Assembly (NCBI RefSeq): GCF_900115185.1
Contig: NZ_FOVN01000007.1
Span: 103,157-167,156, forward strand
Length of the DNA: 64,000 nucleotides
Direction: 5' to 3'
DNA from: Algorimicrobium echini
Lineage (GTDB): Bacteria; Bacteroidota; Bacteroidia; Flavobacteriales; Flavobacteriaceae
Part shown: positions 37,487 through 45,200 of the stretch, one piece after another
How the letters are laid out: each line of letters begins with the position of its first letter
Numbering within the stretch: the first letter of the stretch is position 1
Position numbers and translations under genes: made by a program
Notes under the pieces: generated by a model
Database searches by the model: none
What the model saw: only the letters and a program-made list of their open reading frames with translations
Told to the model about the DNA's origin: nothing

Positions 37487-38199
37487 TAACTATGTTTTTC
37501 AACCGTATAATTAATGTACTTTTTCTTCATCCAAAGGTAAGCAAAACAGTCCATCAATGGCCCTATTAACCGATTCCAAACACCAAACTTGGCCTCTCCT
37601 GCAACTCGGGGAAAATGTTTAACGGGTACTTGAATAATTTTTCCGTTTTGCAATAAAATCATAGCAGGAAGAAAGCGATGTAAACCTTCAAACATGGGAA
37701 TGCGTTTGGCATAAACTGTTTTAATAACTTTTAACGGACAGCCGGTGTCATCCATGCCATCTTTAGTAAATGCTCGACGAATACCATTGGCTATTGTAGA
37801 GGACATGTTTTTTACAAAACTATCTTTCCTGTTTGCGCGGACACCCGTAACCAAATCATAGTCCTTAATATGTTCTAAAAGCACATTGAAATCTTTTGGA
37901 TCTGTTTGTAAATCAGAATCAATATAACCCACTAATTCAGTATCTGCATAATCAAAACCAGCTTTTATGGCCGCACTTAAACCACGATTTTCCTTAAAAC
38001 TAATATATTGAAACTCTGGATGCCTATTTGCTATGGCTTCAATATGTTGCTGACTACTGTCTTTAGAACCATCATTTACAAAAAGAATTTTTGTTTTTTT
38101 GCTAGCTATTTTAATGTATTCTAATAATTCCTTCTCTACACGTGGTAAATTGTCTTCTTCATTATAAACAGGAACTATAATTGTAAATTGGTAATCCAT
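37486..38199 (-). CDS. DPM1/ArnC-like polyprenyl-phosphate glycosyltransferase
   Basis: A 237-residue GT2 enzyme. It starts with YQFTIIVPVYNEEDNLPRVE, has the donor motif SDLQTDPKDF near residues 95-105 (acidic DxD-like YIDSD just before it), and lacks long C-terminal membrane helices. The group makes dolichyl- or undecaprenyl-phosphate sugars on the cytoplasmic face. It is the first gene of the three-gene operon, with its stop overlapping the LAB_N start by one base. Confidence 0.9.
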   Translation of the reverse strand: MDYQFTIIVPVYNEEDNLPRVEKELLEYIKIASKKTKILFVNDGSKDSSQQHIEAIANRHPEFQYISFKENRGLSAAIKAGFDYADTELVGYIDSDLQTDPKDFNVLLEHIKDYDLVTGVRANRKDSFVKNMSSTIANGIRRAFTKDGMDDTGCPLKVIKTVYAKRIPMFEGLHRFLPAMILLQNGKIIQVPVKHFPRVAGEAKFGVWNRLIGPLMDCFAYLWMKKKYINYTVEKHS

Positions 38200-38217
38200 A
38201 AAATTAAAGTTGTACTA

Positions 38218-38246
38218 CAAATGTATTCTTTTTTATAGAATTCCAA
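38218..38246 (-). promoter_or_regulatory. Promoter of the lipid-linked sugar operon
   Basis: Minus-strand TACATTTG (38218-38225) is preceded by TTG (38244-38246) with an 18-base spacer. The leader to the start codon at 38199 would be about 14 bases. Confidence 0.65.
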
Positions 38247-38289
38247 TCTTACAGAAAAAAAATGTTTCTTTGTAATAGAATTAAGATTT

Positions 38290-39231
38290 ATGAAGATACT
38301 AGTTACTGGTGCAGTGGGTTTTATAGGCTCACATACAGCCGAACGCTTAAAAGATATGGGACATGATGTAATAGGTGTGGATAATTTTTCGCCTTATTAC
38401 AGCAAATCCTTAAAAAAATTAAACGAAACAGCGCTAATTAACAAAGGTATTCGTGTTTTGAAATTGGATTTACGTTCTGATAATTTGAACGACAATTTAC
38501 CAAAGGATATTGATTTCATCTTTCATTTTGCTGCTCAACCTGGTATTTCTTCCACATCAACTTTTGAAGACTATTTCACCAATAATATTATTGCAACCAA
38601 GAATGTAATTGATTATGCTTTACAATTAAACGATTTAAAGTTATTTGTAAATATAGGCACTTCTTCCATTTACGGCTTGCAAGCAACTTTTCCAGAAGAT
38701 GTGGCGCCAAAACCAGCTTCACACTATGGTGTTACTAAATTGGCGGCTGAACAATTGGTACTTCAAAAATCGCGTGAAAAGCAAATGAAATCTTGCTCGT
38801 TACGGTTGTATTCTGTTTTTGGACCTCGTGAACGTCCTGAAAAAATGTATACTAAACTCATTGCCTGTGGCTTTAATAATGAAGCATTTCCGTTATACGA
38901 AGGCAGCTCAACACATTTACGCAGTTTTACCTATGTAGATGATATTGTAGATGGTGTGGTAAGTGTTATGGACTTTGTTGATGCTGTTGATGGCGAAATT
39001 ATTAATCTTGGAACCGAAGTAGAGCATACCACACAAGAGGGTATTGATGCTGTAGCGCAAGTGATGGATATGGAAATTGCCATTAATCACGTATCGGCTA
39101 GAGCTGGCGATCAATTACGTACGAAAGCCATTATTGATAAAGCCAGACGTTTAATAAATTACAATCCTCAAACCACCTTGTTAGAAGGTGTTGAGAAGCA
39201 AGTAGCTTGGTATAAAGCCAATTTTCTATAA
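38290..39231 (+). CDS. NAD-dependent sugar epimerase/dehydratase
   Basis: A 313-residue extended-SDR protein of the UDP-glucuronate/UDP-glucose epimerase type. The Rossmann start is MKILVTGAVGFIGSHTAERL, the active site has NIGTSSIYG and the YGVTKLAAEQL tyrosine-lysine pair near residue 153, and SVFGPRERPEKM is typical of the uronate 4-epimerase group. It would supply a nucleotide sugar, possibly for the operon that diverges from it. It overlaps the convergent meaB gene by six bases. Confidence 0.9.
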   Translation: MKILVTGAVGFIGSHTAERLKDMGHDVIGVDNFSPYYSKSLKKLNETALINKGIRVLKLDLRSDNLNDNLPKDIDFIFHFAAQPGISSTSTFEDYFTNNIIATKNVIDYALQLNDLKLFVNIGTSSIYGLQATFPEDVAPKPASHYGVTKLAAEQLVLQKSREKQMKSCSLRLYSVFGPRERPEKMYTKLIACGFNNEAFPLYEGSSTHLRSFTYVDDIVDGVVSVMDFVDAVDGEIINLGTEVEHTTQEGIDAVAQVMDMEIAINHVSARAGDQLRTKAIIDKARRLINYNPQTTLLEGVEKQVAWYKANFL

Positions 39232-40314
39232 GTCAGTTTTTAAGTGTAATAGGTAGTCAGCAGCTGCAAAAGGTGTTGTTTTTTGTGCTTCAATTAATCC
39301 TAATTGAAGTTTTAATGCTTTTTTAATAACATCGTTATTGAAGAAATCAGCATGTAAATGGTCTTTTATTGTTTCAATTAGCCAAAATTTATTCTGTTCC
39401 TGGCGTCTTTTTTCAAAATATCCATTGCTCTGTGTCTGATTTACGTAAGTATTTATAGTTTCCCAAACGGTATCAATTCCTTCATTGTGTAAGGCACTAC
39501 ATAATACAACTTTTGGCTGCCAAGCGGAATCTTTTTCAGGATATAAATGCAAGGCACGATTAAACTCTACTTTAGCTATTTTAGCTGCTTTTAAATTGTC
39601 ACCATCGGCTTTATTAATAGCGATAGAATCTGCCATTTCTATAATACCACGTTTAATACCTTGTAATTCATCACCAGCACCTGCAAGTTTTAGTAATAGA
39701 AAAAAATCTACCATACTATGAACAGCTGTTTCACTTTGTCCAACACCAACGGTTTCAATTAAAATAGTATCAAAACCTGCCGCTTCACATAGAATAATAG
39801 TTTCACGCGTTTTGCGCGCAACACCACCTAAAGATTCTCCAGAAGGAGAGGGCCTGATATAGACATTCGTGTCTTTCACCAAATCTTCCATTCGGGTTTT
39901 ATCTCCTAAAATACTGCCTTTGGTAATTGAGCTACTTGGATCAATAGCTAAAACGGCAATCTTTTTACCTGATTTAGATAAAAAGGTCCCAAAGGATTCA
40001 ATAAACGTGCTTTTTCCCACACCGGGAACACCTGTAATCCCAATTCTTATTGATTTATTGGCATGCGGTAAGCAGCCTTTTATAATGTCGTGGGCTTGAA
40101 GGGAATGTGTTTTATTGGTGCTTTCAATTAAGGTAATGGCGCGACTTAAAGCAGTCATGTTACCTTCTAAAATACGATCAATGAGTTGTTGGGTCGTTGG
40201 TTTTGTTTCACGACGATTTTTTATGGCAGCAATAATATTCTGGTTAATGGTTTCGGGTTGCGAAACACCAGCCTGTTCTTGCAATGCTTTTTTATGTGTT
40301 GTTTTTTTAGTCAA
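39226..40314 (-). CDS. meaB: Methylmalonyl-CoA mutase-associated GTPase MeaB
   Basis: A 362-residue G3E GTPase that protects and reloads the adenosylcobalamin of methylmalonyl-CoA mutase. The P-loop is IRIGITGVPGVGKSTFIES (about 90-108), with AIDPSSSITKGSILGDKTRM, LIETVGVGQSE and NKADGDN as later G motifs. Its start overlaps the upstream DUF2911 gene by eight bases. The mutase genes are not in the window; a PduO-type adenosyltransferase at 54170 would provide the cofactor. Confidence 0.93.
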   Translation of the reverse strand: MTKKTTHKKALQEQAGVSQPETINQNIIAAIKNRRETKPTTQQLIDRILEGNMTALSRAITLIESTNKTHSLQAHDIIKGCLPHANKSIRIGITGVPGVGKSTFIESFGTFLSKSGKKIAVLAIDPSSSITKGSILGDKTRMEDLVKDTNVYIRPSPSGESLGGVARKTRETIILCEAAGFDTILIETVGVGQSETAVHSMVDFFLLLKLAGAGDELQGIKRGIIEMADSIAINKADGDNLKAAKIAKVEFNRALHLYPEKDSAWQPKVVLCSALHNEGIDTVWETINTYVNQTQSNGYFEKRRQEQNKFWLIETIKDHLHADFFNNDVIKKALKLQLGLIEAQKTTPFAAADYLLHLKTDL

Positions 40315-40873
40315 AAGTTTCTATTGGTACAGCTATTTTGGTTTGATCCCAAGCCATGGTTAGAGATAGATGATCCAACGCATTGTCAAATCCAATTGTA
40401 AATTGTTCTACCGTAATGCCAGTGTCTTCTACTGGAACAGATACCGTTATGACATCAAATTCGGGTTCACGCATGGGTTTCATTTCGGTGTCAACACCCC
40501 AAGCATATTGCTTTGAATTAAACATCACTTGCCAAGTGGAATCATTAGGAATGGTCCATAAGGTGTATTTTCCAGCTGGAAGCGAATCGTTGTTTATTTG
40601 CAAGGGCTTGTTAGTCTTAAATGTTGTTGCTTCATTTGCGCCTGTTCTCCACACTTGCTGGTAAGGCACCAATCCGCCAAATATTTCTCGACCGCGTTTT
40701 GACGGACGGTTATAAACAATATCTAATTGCAAATCATTTTTTGAAAACGATACAGTATCTATTGGACTTTTTCGAGGCGCAAGTAAACTACCATCAACAA
40801 AAAAGGAGTATAAAAATAAACTGATGGCAACTAGAAATAAGCCTCCTAAAAACCATTTAAAAAATCTATTCAT
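40307..40873 (-). CDS. DUF2911 domain protein
   Basis: A 188-residue protein with an N-terminal membrane anchor (FFKWFLGGLFLVAISLFLY) and a periplasmic DUF2911 domain (about 45-185) with the signature IVYNRPSKRGREIFGGLVPY and QVWRTGANEATTF. The domain function is unknown. It overlaps meaB by eight bases, so the two share a message. A near-consensus -7 element, TATCTTTA on the minus strand, lies just upstream. Confidence 0.85.
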   Translation of the reverse strand: MNRFFKWFLGGLFLVAISLFLYSFFVDGSLLAPRKSPIDTVSFSKNDLQLDIVYNRPSKRGREIFGGLVPYQQVWRTGANEATTFKTNKPLQINNDSLPAGKYTLWTIPNDSTWQVMFNSKQYAWGVDTEMKPMREPEFDVITVSVPVEDTGITVEQFTIGFDNALDHLSLTMAWDQTKIAVPIETFD

Positions 40874-41049
40874 AAAGGACTAATATTAACGATATAAAGA
40901 TACTTTAAATGTTATTTTTATTAAAGCGCTATCACATATTTTTAAGAGTTATTTTTTATAACTGAAAAAAAAATAGGCATTTTTTGCAACACATTATTTT
41001 TTTTGTCGTCCTTAAGATGAACTAAACCATTAAAACCAAAAAGTAAGGC

Positions 41050-41598
41050 ATGTTTCAACCCGATATAATTGAAAAATGCAAAGCAAACAACCGTCAAGCA
41101 CAAATGCAGTTATACAACCAGTACTGCCAAGGTATGTATATTGTTGCTAAACGTTATGTAAAGCATGATGCGGAAGCTGAAGATGTTGTTCAGGATGCGT
41201 TTATTAAAGCGTTTTCTAAACTGGATCAATACCAAGCGGAAGTTACTTTTGGTGCTTGGTTAAAACGAATTGTTATAAACACGAGTATTGATTTGTTAAA
41301 AACACGAAAACACCAGCTGGTGGAACTTGAAACTGTGCATTTAAATGTTGTAGAATCGGAGGATAACAATTGGTTGGTTGAAGATGCTGTGGGAATTTTG
41401 GATATTAAAGCGGCTATTTCAAGTTTAGCTGAAAAGTATCGATTGGTTCTCACGCTTTATTTATTAGAAGGTTATGATCATCAGGAAATTTCGCAAATTC
41501 TAAATATCACCGAAGTTTCCTCAAGAACGCAACTTTATAGGGGGAAATTACAATTACAAGAATTATTAAAACTAAAAAAAGATGGCACGCGATATTAG
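41050..41598 (+). CDS. ECF-type RNA polymerase sigma factor
   Basis: A 182-residue sigma-70 family protein of extracytoplasmic-function size. Region 2 spans about 22-88 (AKRYVKHDAEAEDVVQDAFI) and region 4 about 122-175 (LAEKYRLVLTLYLLEGYDHQ, then the EISQILNITEVSSRTQLYRG recognition helices). Regions 1 and 3 are absent. The downstream membrane protein overlaps it by 17 bases and is a likely anti-sigma factor. Confidence 0.92.
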   Translation: MFQPDIIEKCKANNRQAQMQLYNQYCQGMYIVAKRYVKHDAEAEDVVQDAFIKAFSKLDQYQAEVTFGAWLKRIVINTSIDLLKTRKHQLVELETVHLNVVESEDNNWLVEDAVGILDIKAAISSLAEKYRLVLTLYLLEGYDHQEISQILNITEVSSRTQLYRGKLQLQELLKLKKDGTRY

Positions 41599-42157
41599 AG
41601 ATTTACTCAAAGAAGACGATTTGGAAATAATGCCTAAAATGCCTTCTGGACATGAAGACCGGTTTCTGCAAAAACTGAATACAGCTTTACCAAAACAGAA
41701 GACACGTAACGTATTTTGGATGCAAATTGCAGCCAGTATTGTAATCGTCTTTGCATTGGGTTTTGGCACATACGCTTATTTTAATCAGCCTGTTAAAACC
41801 ACTACAGTTGTTGATGTTGCTCCAGAAGAAACACCGTTTAAAACATTGGGTGATATTTCTCCAGATTTTAAGAAAGTGGAGGATTACTATTTGGCAAATA
41901 TTAATTTAGAATTGTCAAAAGTAACGTTGACTTCAGATAACAAAGAACTCATAGATGGTTATATTTTACGTTTAGATGCTTTAAATGCCGAGTATAAGCG
42001 CTTGTCCATGGAATTAACAGAACAAGGTCCAAATGAATTAACAGTTAGTGCTTTAATAACAAATTTAAAGTTTCGCTTAAATCTCATGTATCGCCTAAAA
42101 GAACAATTACAAAGTTTAAGAAATTCTGATACACTTCAGAAAAAAAACAACGCATAA
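41582..42157 (+). CDS. Probable anti-sigma factor, single-pass membrane protein
   Basis: A 191-residue protein with a cytoplasmic N-terminus of about 45 residues (LLKEDDLEIMPKMPSGHEDR, FLQKLNTALPK), one membrane helix (about 47-66, QIAASIVIVFALGFGTYAYF), and a helical periplasmic domain of about 120 residues. No zinc-binding anti-sigma motif is present. The position right after the ECF gene with overlap, and the topology, support an anti-sigma role; the sequence itself gives no direct family match that I can name. Confidence 0.75.
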   Translation: MARDIRDLLKEDDLEIMPKMPSGHEDRFLQKLNTALPKQKTRNVFWMQIAASIVIVFALGFGTYAYFNQPVKTTTVVDVAPEETPFKTLGDISPDFKKVEDYYLANINLELSKVTLTSDNKELIDGYILRLDALNAEYKRLSMELTEQGPNELTVSALITNLKFRLNLMYRLKEQLQSLRNSDTLQKKNNA

Positions 42158-42161
42158 AAAT

Positions 42162-43685
42162 ATGATACTTATGAAACACCTAAAATTATTGCTTCTCTGC
42201 TTACTATTTGTAGGCAGTATGAATGCCCAACAGCGAATGGATAAAATTTCGCAATCTTTACATGTTAACGACGATGTAACAATTGATTTAAATGCTAGTT
42301 ATACTAACATTATTATAGACACGTGGAATAAAGATATTATAGAAGTTGACGCCTACATTGAAAGTGATGCGTTATCAAAAGACGCACTAAAAAAACAACT
42401 GGATGCCTGGAAAGTCCGGGTGGAGGGCTCAAAAGATTTTATCACCATAAATTCTAATTCTGAAGGTGAAAGTTGGTCTGAAAGCATGGTTCTTTTTGAT
42501 ACAAAATCATTGGATCTCGCCATGCAGAATTTGGAAATTGAATTGGCTGACATGCCCATCATGCCAATGGTAGATGGTTTAATGGAGTCATTAGATTTAG
42601 CAAAAATGCCAAAAATGCCAAAAATGCCAAAATTGCCTGATTTACCAGAAGGTATGAACACGACTAATTTTGATTTTGAACGCTATAAAAATGAAGGCGA
42701 AGCCTATATGCAAAAATGGAGTCGTGAATACAGTGCAAAATATGGTGAAGCCTATGCGAAAAAAATGGAAAATTGGGCAAAACATGTAGATACTGAAGCC
42801 TTTGAAAAGTATGAAAAGGAGATGGAAGCTTGGGGTGAAACATTTGGAAAGCAGTTTGGAGATACCTTTGGTAAGGATATGGAAGCATGGGGTGAAGCCT
42901 TTGGGGAAAAATTTGGAAAAAGTATGGAAGCCTGGGGAGAGGAGTTTGGGAAAAACATGGAAGCTTGGGGTGAGCAATTTGGAAAGGAAATGGAAGAACG
43001 AGCTAAACGAATGGAAGAGAATCAAGAAAAACACGAAAGTCAGCGTCAAGAGAATGAAGCCAAATATCAAGCACTTTTTAATTCAGACATGGGAAAGAAT
43101 ATGACTATTAAAAAGACGCTTAAAATAAAAATTCCTAAAAATTCTAAACTAAAATTGAATGTGCGACACGGTGAAATGAAATTCACCTCTGTTATTCATA
43201 ATTTAAAAGCAGAATTAAATCATACTAAGTTTTTAGCAAGTAGCATTGATGGTGAGCACACCACCATCAATGCATCTTATTCCTCTCTTTTAATTAAGGA
43301 TTGGAAAATGGGAAACTTGGAACTTAATTTTGTGGAAGACGCTACCATTCAAAATATTAACGGTCTTGTGTTAAATTCAAATTCGTCTAATATTCATATT
43401 GATAAGCTTTCAGGGAATGCTATTATTAATGGGAGTTTTGGTGATTTGGCTATTCATAATATAACGGACAATTTCAATACCATAAACATTACATTAGATA
43501 ATAGTAATGCCAATTTAAAATTACCAATAGCAGATTATAAATTACAATATCATGGCAAGAATTCACAGTTCAAACATCCTAAAAACACGAAAGGTCAGTT
43601 TGTAACAATGTTTAACTCTGGTAGTATTTCCAATAATAGAACTATTGTTGTAAATGCAAAATATAGTCATGTAAATATGAATTAG
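42162..43685 (+). CDS. Exported DUF4097-like protein with 11-residue repeats
   Basis: A 507-residue protein, the third gene of the sigma operon (four-base gap). An N-terminal signal (MKHLKLLLLCLLFVGSMNAQ, with a possible first Met three codons earlier) precedes an N-terminal beta region (about 25-115), three tandem KMP triplets (42602-42637), a long predicted helix with the repeat block at 221-276, and a C-terminal beta-helix-like region (about 305-507) like DUF4097 adhesin domains. The repeat block has the core MEAWGExFGK in four tandem copies of 19, 15, 11 and 11 residues. Coding is certain because the frame continues from signal to stop. The antisense frames in this stretch are shadows of the repeats. 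Confidence 0.8.
   Translation: MILMKHLKLLLLCLLFVGSMNAQQRMDKISQSLHVNDDVTIDLNASYTNIIIDTWNKDIIEVDAYIESDALSKDALKKQLDAWKVRVEGSKDFITINSNSEGESWSESMVLFDTKSLDLAMQNLEIELADMPIMPMVDGLMESLDLAKMPKMPKMPKLPDLPEGMNTTNFDFERYKNEGEAYMQKWSREYSAKYGEAYAKKMENWAKHVDTEAFEKYEKEMEAWGETFGKQFGDTFGKDMEAWGEAFGEKFGKSMEAWGEEFGKNMEAWGEQFGKEMEERAKRMEENQEKHESQRQENEAKYQALFNSDMGKNMTIKKTLKIKIPKNSKLKLNVRHGEMKFTSVIHNLKAELNHTKFLASSIDGEHTTINASYSSLLIKDWKMGNLELNFVEDATIQNINGLVLNSNSSNIHIDKLSGNAIINGSFGDLAIHNITDNFNTINITLDNSNANLKLPIADYKLQYHGKNSQFKHPKNTKGQFVTMFNSGSISNNRTIVVNAKYSHVNMN
42822..42989 (+). repeat. In-gene repeat block coding MEAWGExFGK units
   Basis: Four tandem copies of a Met-Glu-Ala-Trp-Gly-Glu core, with two shorter 11-residue units preceded by units lengthened by four and eight residues through extra Phe-Gly steps. 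The DNA is repetitive as well, so copy number may change. Confidence 0.85.
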
Positions 43686-43690
43686 TTTTC

Positions 43691-43698
43691 TATTTTTG
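43691..43698 (+). promoter_or_regulatory. -7 promoter element for the M23-like gene
   Basis: TATTTTTG lies 23 bases before the ATG at 43721 and after the DUF4097-like stop. It suggests that the peptidase gene has its own promoter. Confidence 0.45.
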
Positions 43699-43720
43699 AG
43701 TTTTATATACTATAAACTCA

Positions 43721-44404
43721 ATGACTTTTTCTTCTTTTTTACGTGGCATAAGTTCCCAGCCACTTTTTGTTTTAGATAACGATATTCCTTTATCTCAATA
43801 TGTGTCTATAGATTTGTCTGAAACCAATACCCAATTACATTCGTTTAATGTATCTTCATCTGAAGATTGGAGTGTTTTTATAAATGACTATTGTAATCAA
43901 AAACAGGCGAAAGTTGCTTTTGGTGGTTATAATGAAAAGCGAAACATTTACAAGCGCAGCAATTATTTCAATCAACAAAATGCAGATACAGAACGTAATA
44001 TTCATTTAGGTTTAGATTTATGGATTGCAGCAGGAACCACTGTTTATGCACCGCTGGAAGGCGTTATACACAGTTTTGCTATAAATGCCAATTATGGTGA
44101 TTATGGGCCAACATTAGTTTTAAAGCATCAGGTTCATGATGTTATTTTTTACACTCTTTACGGTCATTTAAGTTTAGATTCTCTTGCTGATAAAAAGGTA
44201 GGTCAGCCTATTCAACAAGGAGAACCAATTGCTACACTTGGTACCGCTGAAGTAAATGGCGATTATGCTCCTCATTTACATTTTCAAATAATTCGTGATA
44301 TGGAAGGTTATAACGGTGATTATCCAGGTGTTTGTAATACAAAAAATCTGGACAAATTTCTACAAAACTGTCCAGATCCAAATGTGTTATTAAAATTAAG
44401 TTAA
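43721..44404 (+). CDS. M23 family metallopeptidase-like protein
   Basis: A 227-residue protein with an LytM/M23 fold. The zinc ligands are in NIHLGLDLW (H-x3-D, about residues 90-98), and HLHFQII near 187-193, with YTLYGHLSLD between them; all four expected residues are present. These enzymes cut peptidoglycan cross-links. Unusually there is no signal peptide or membrane segment at the N-terminus, so it may be cytoplasmic or act on another substrate. It abuts the convergent T9SS gene with no gap. Confidence 0.86.
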   Translation: MTFSSFLRGISSQPLFVLDNDIPLSQYVSIDLSETNTQLHSFNVSSSEDWSVFINDYCNQKQAKVAFGGYNEKRNIYKRSNYFNQQNADTERNIHLGLDLWIAAGTTVYAPLEGVIHSFAINANYGDYGPTLVLKHQVHDVIFYTLYGHLSLDSLADKKVGQPIQQGEPIATLGTAEVNGDYAPHLHFQIIRDMEGYNGDYPGVCNTKNLDKFLQNCPDPNVLLKLS

Positions 44405-45184
44405 TTATTTAATAATTAGTTTTTTAACTGTTTGTGCTAAATCTGTTTGTACTTTAAGAATGTAAGTGCCAGATTGAAATTGATTGACATTAATTTCGGA
44501 ATGTGTTGTTTTAAGTATCAAGCTTCCTTGCAGTGTGTATATTTCAATTGCATTAATAGAATGTGCGGTTTTAATATGTAATATATTAGATACAGGATTT
44601 GGGTAGATACTAATATCCCTATTGGAAATATAGGTATCCATATCTAATGTTTGGAAACTGACAGCACTTGCAAGCGGATTATTTTGTGAATACAAGTTTT
44701 GTGCTGCAATATTAATATAATTTTCAATAAAAATGGTATCAAAAACCGGGTCTCCATTCTCTACAAAACGTATTTCTCCACTGGATGGGTTTGGATCTGC
44801 AATCACATCAAATAAAACAAGCTCAAAAGGCCCTGAACCATTTAATAAAATACTAAATTGACCTGCTTCGTCACGTCCTAAAAAATAGGCGTCACCAAAT
44901 GCACCTGGTCCCATTGAAATAGAGGCCCATTCAGAGGCTGGAATGTTGGAGTTACCTGTAACAAAATTCCCAATAGTTAATCCAGTTGGAACATAAAATC
45001 CAGCTCCCATATCATCTGTACTATTATTAGTAACCGATTCACTAGGAGTGGCCAAAAGCGCCATCTGATAATTATTTGTGTTTGGATTAATGCCTACAAA
45101 AGATACACTAAACTCATAGGTTACCTGTGCCGTTAAACCAATACTTGATAGTAATAATAGTGTTGTTATATATAATTTTCTCAT
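44405..45184 (-). CDS. T9SS-sorted secreted protein, cohesin-like size
   Basis: A 259-residue secreted protein. A signal peptide (about 1-20, LLSSIGLTAQ) is followed by a beta-sandwich-type domain of about 165 residues and a C-terminal type A T9SS sorting domain (about 188-259, with ISIYPNPVSNILHI, YTLQGSLILK and SGTYILKVQTD) that exports the protein across the outer membrane and attaches it to the surface. The central domain has no name that I can assign with certainty. It is 16 bases downstream of the 1626-residue gene on the same strand and probably translated from the same message. Confidence 0.85.
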   Translation of the reverse strand: MRKLYITTLLLLSSIGLTAQVTYEFSVSFVGINPNTNNYQMALLATPSESVTNNSTDDMGAGFYVPTGLTIGNFVTGNSNIPASEWASISMGPGAFGDAYFLGRDEAGQFSILLNGSGPFELVLFDVIADPNPSSGEIRFVENGDPVFDTIFIENYINIAAQNLYSQNNPLASAVSFQTLDMDTYISNRDISIYPNPVSNILHIKTAHSINAIEIYTLQGSLILKTTHSEINVNQFQSGTYILKVQTDLAQTVKKLIIK

Positions 45185-45200
45185 GATTTATTGTATTGAA

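Noticed and set aside
42642..43070. Antisense open frames rich in Phe and His over the DUF4097-like gene.
   Set aside because: They mirror the Trp-Gly-Phe repeat codons on the plus strand, and the plus-strand frame continues from signal peptide to stop.
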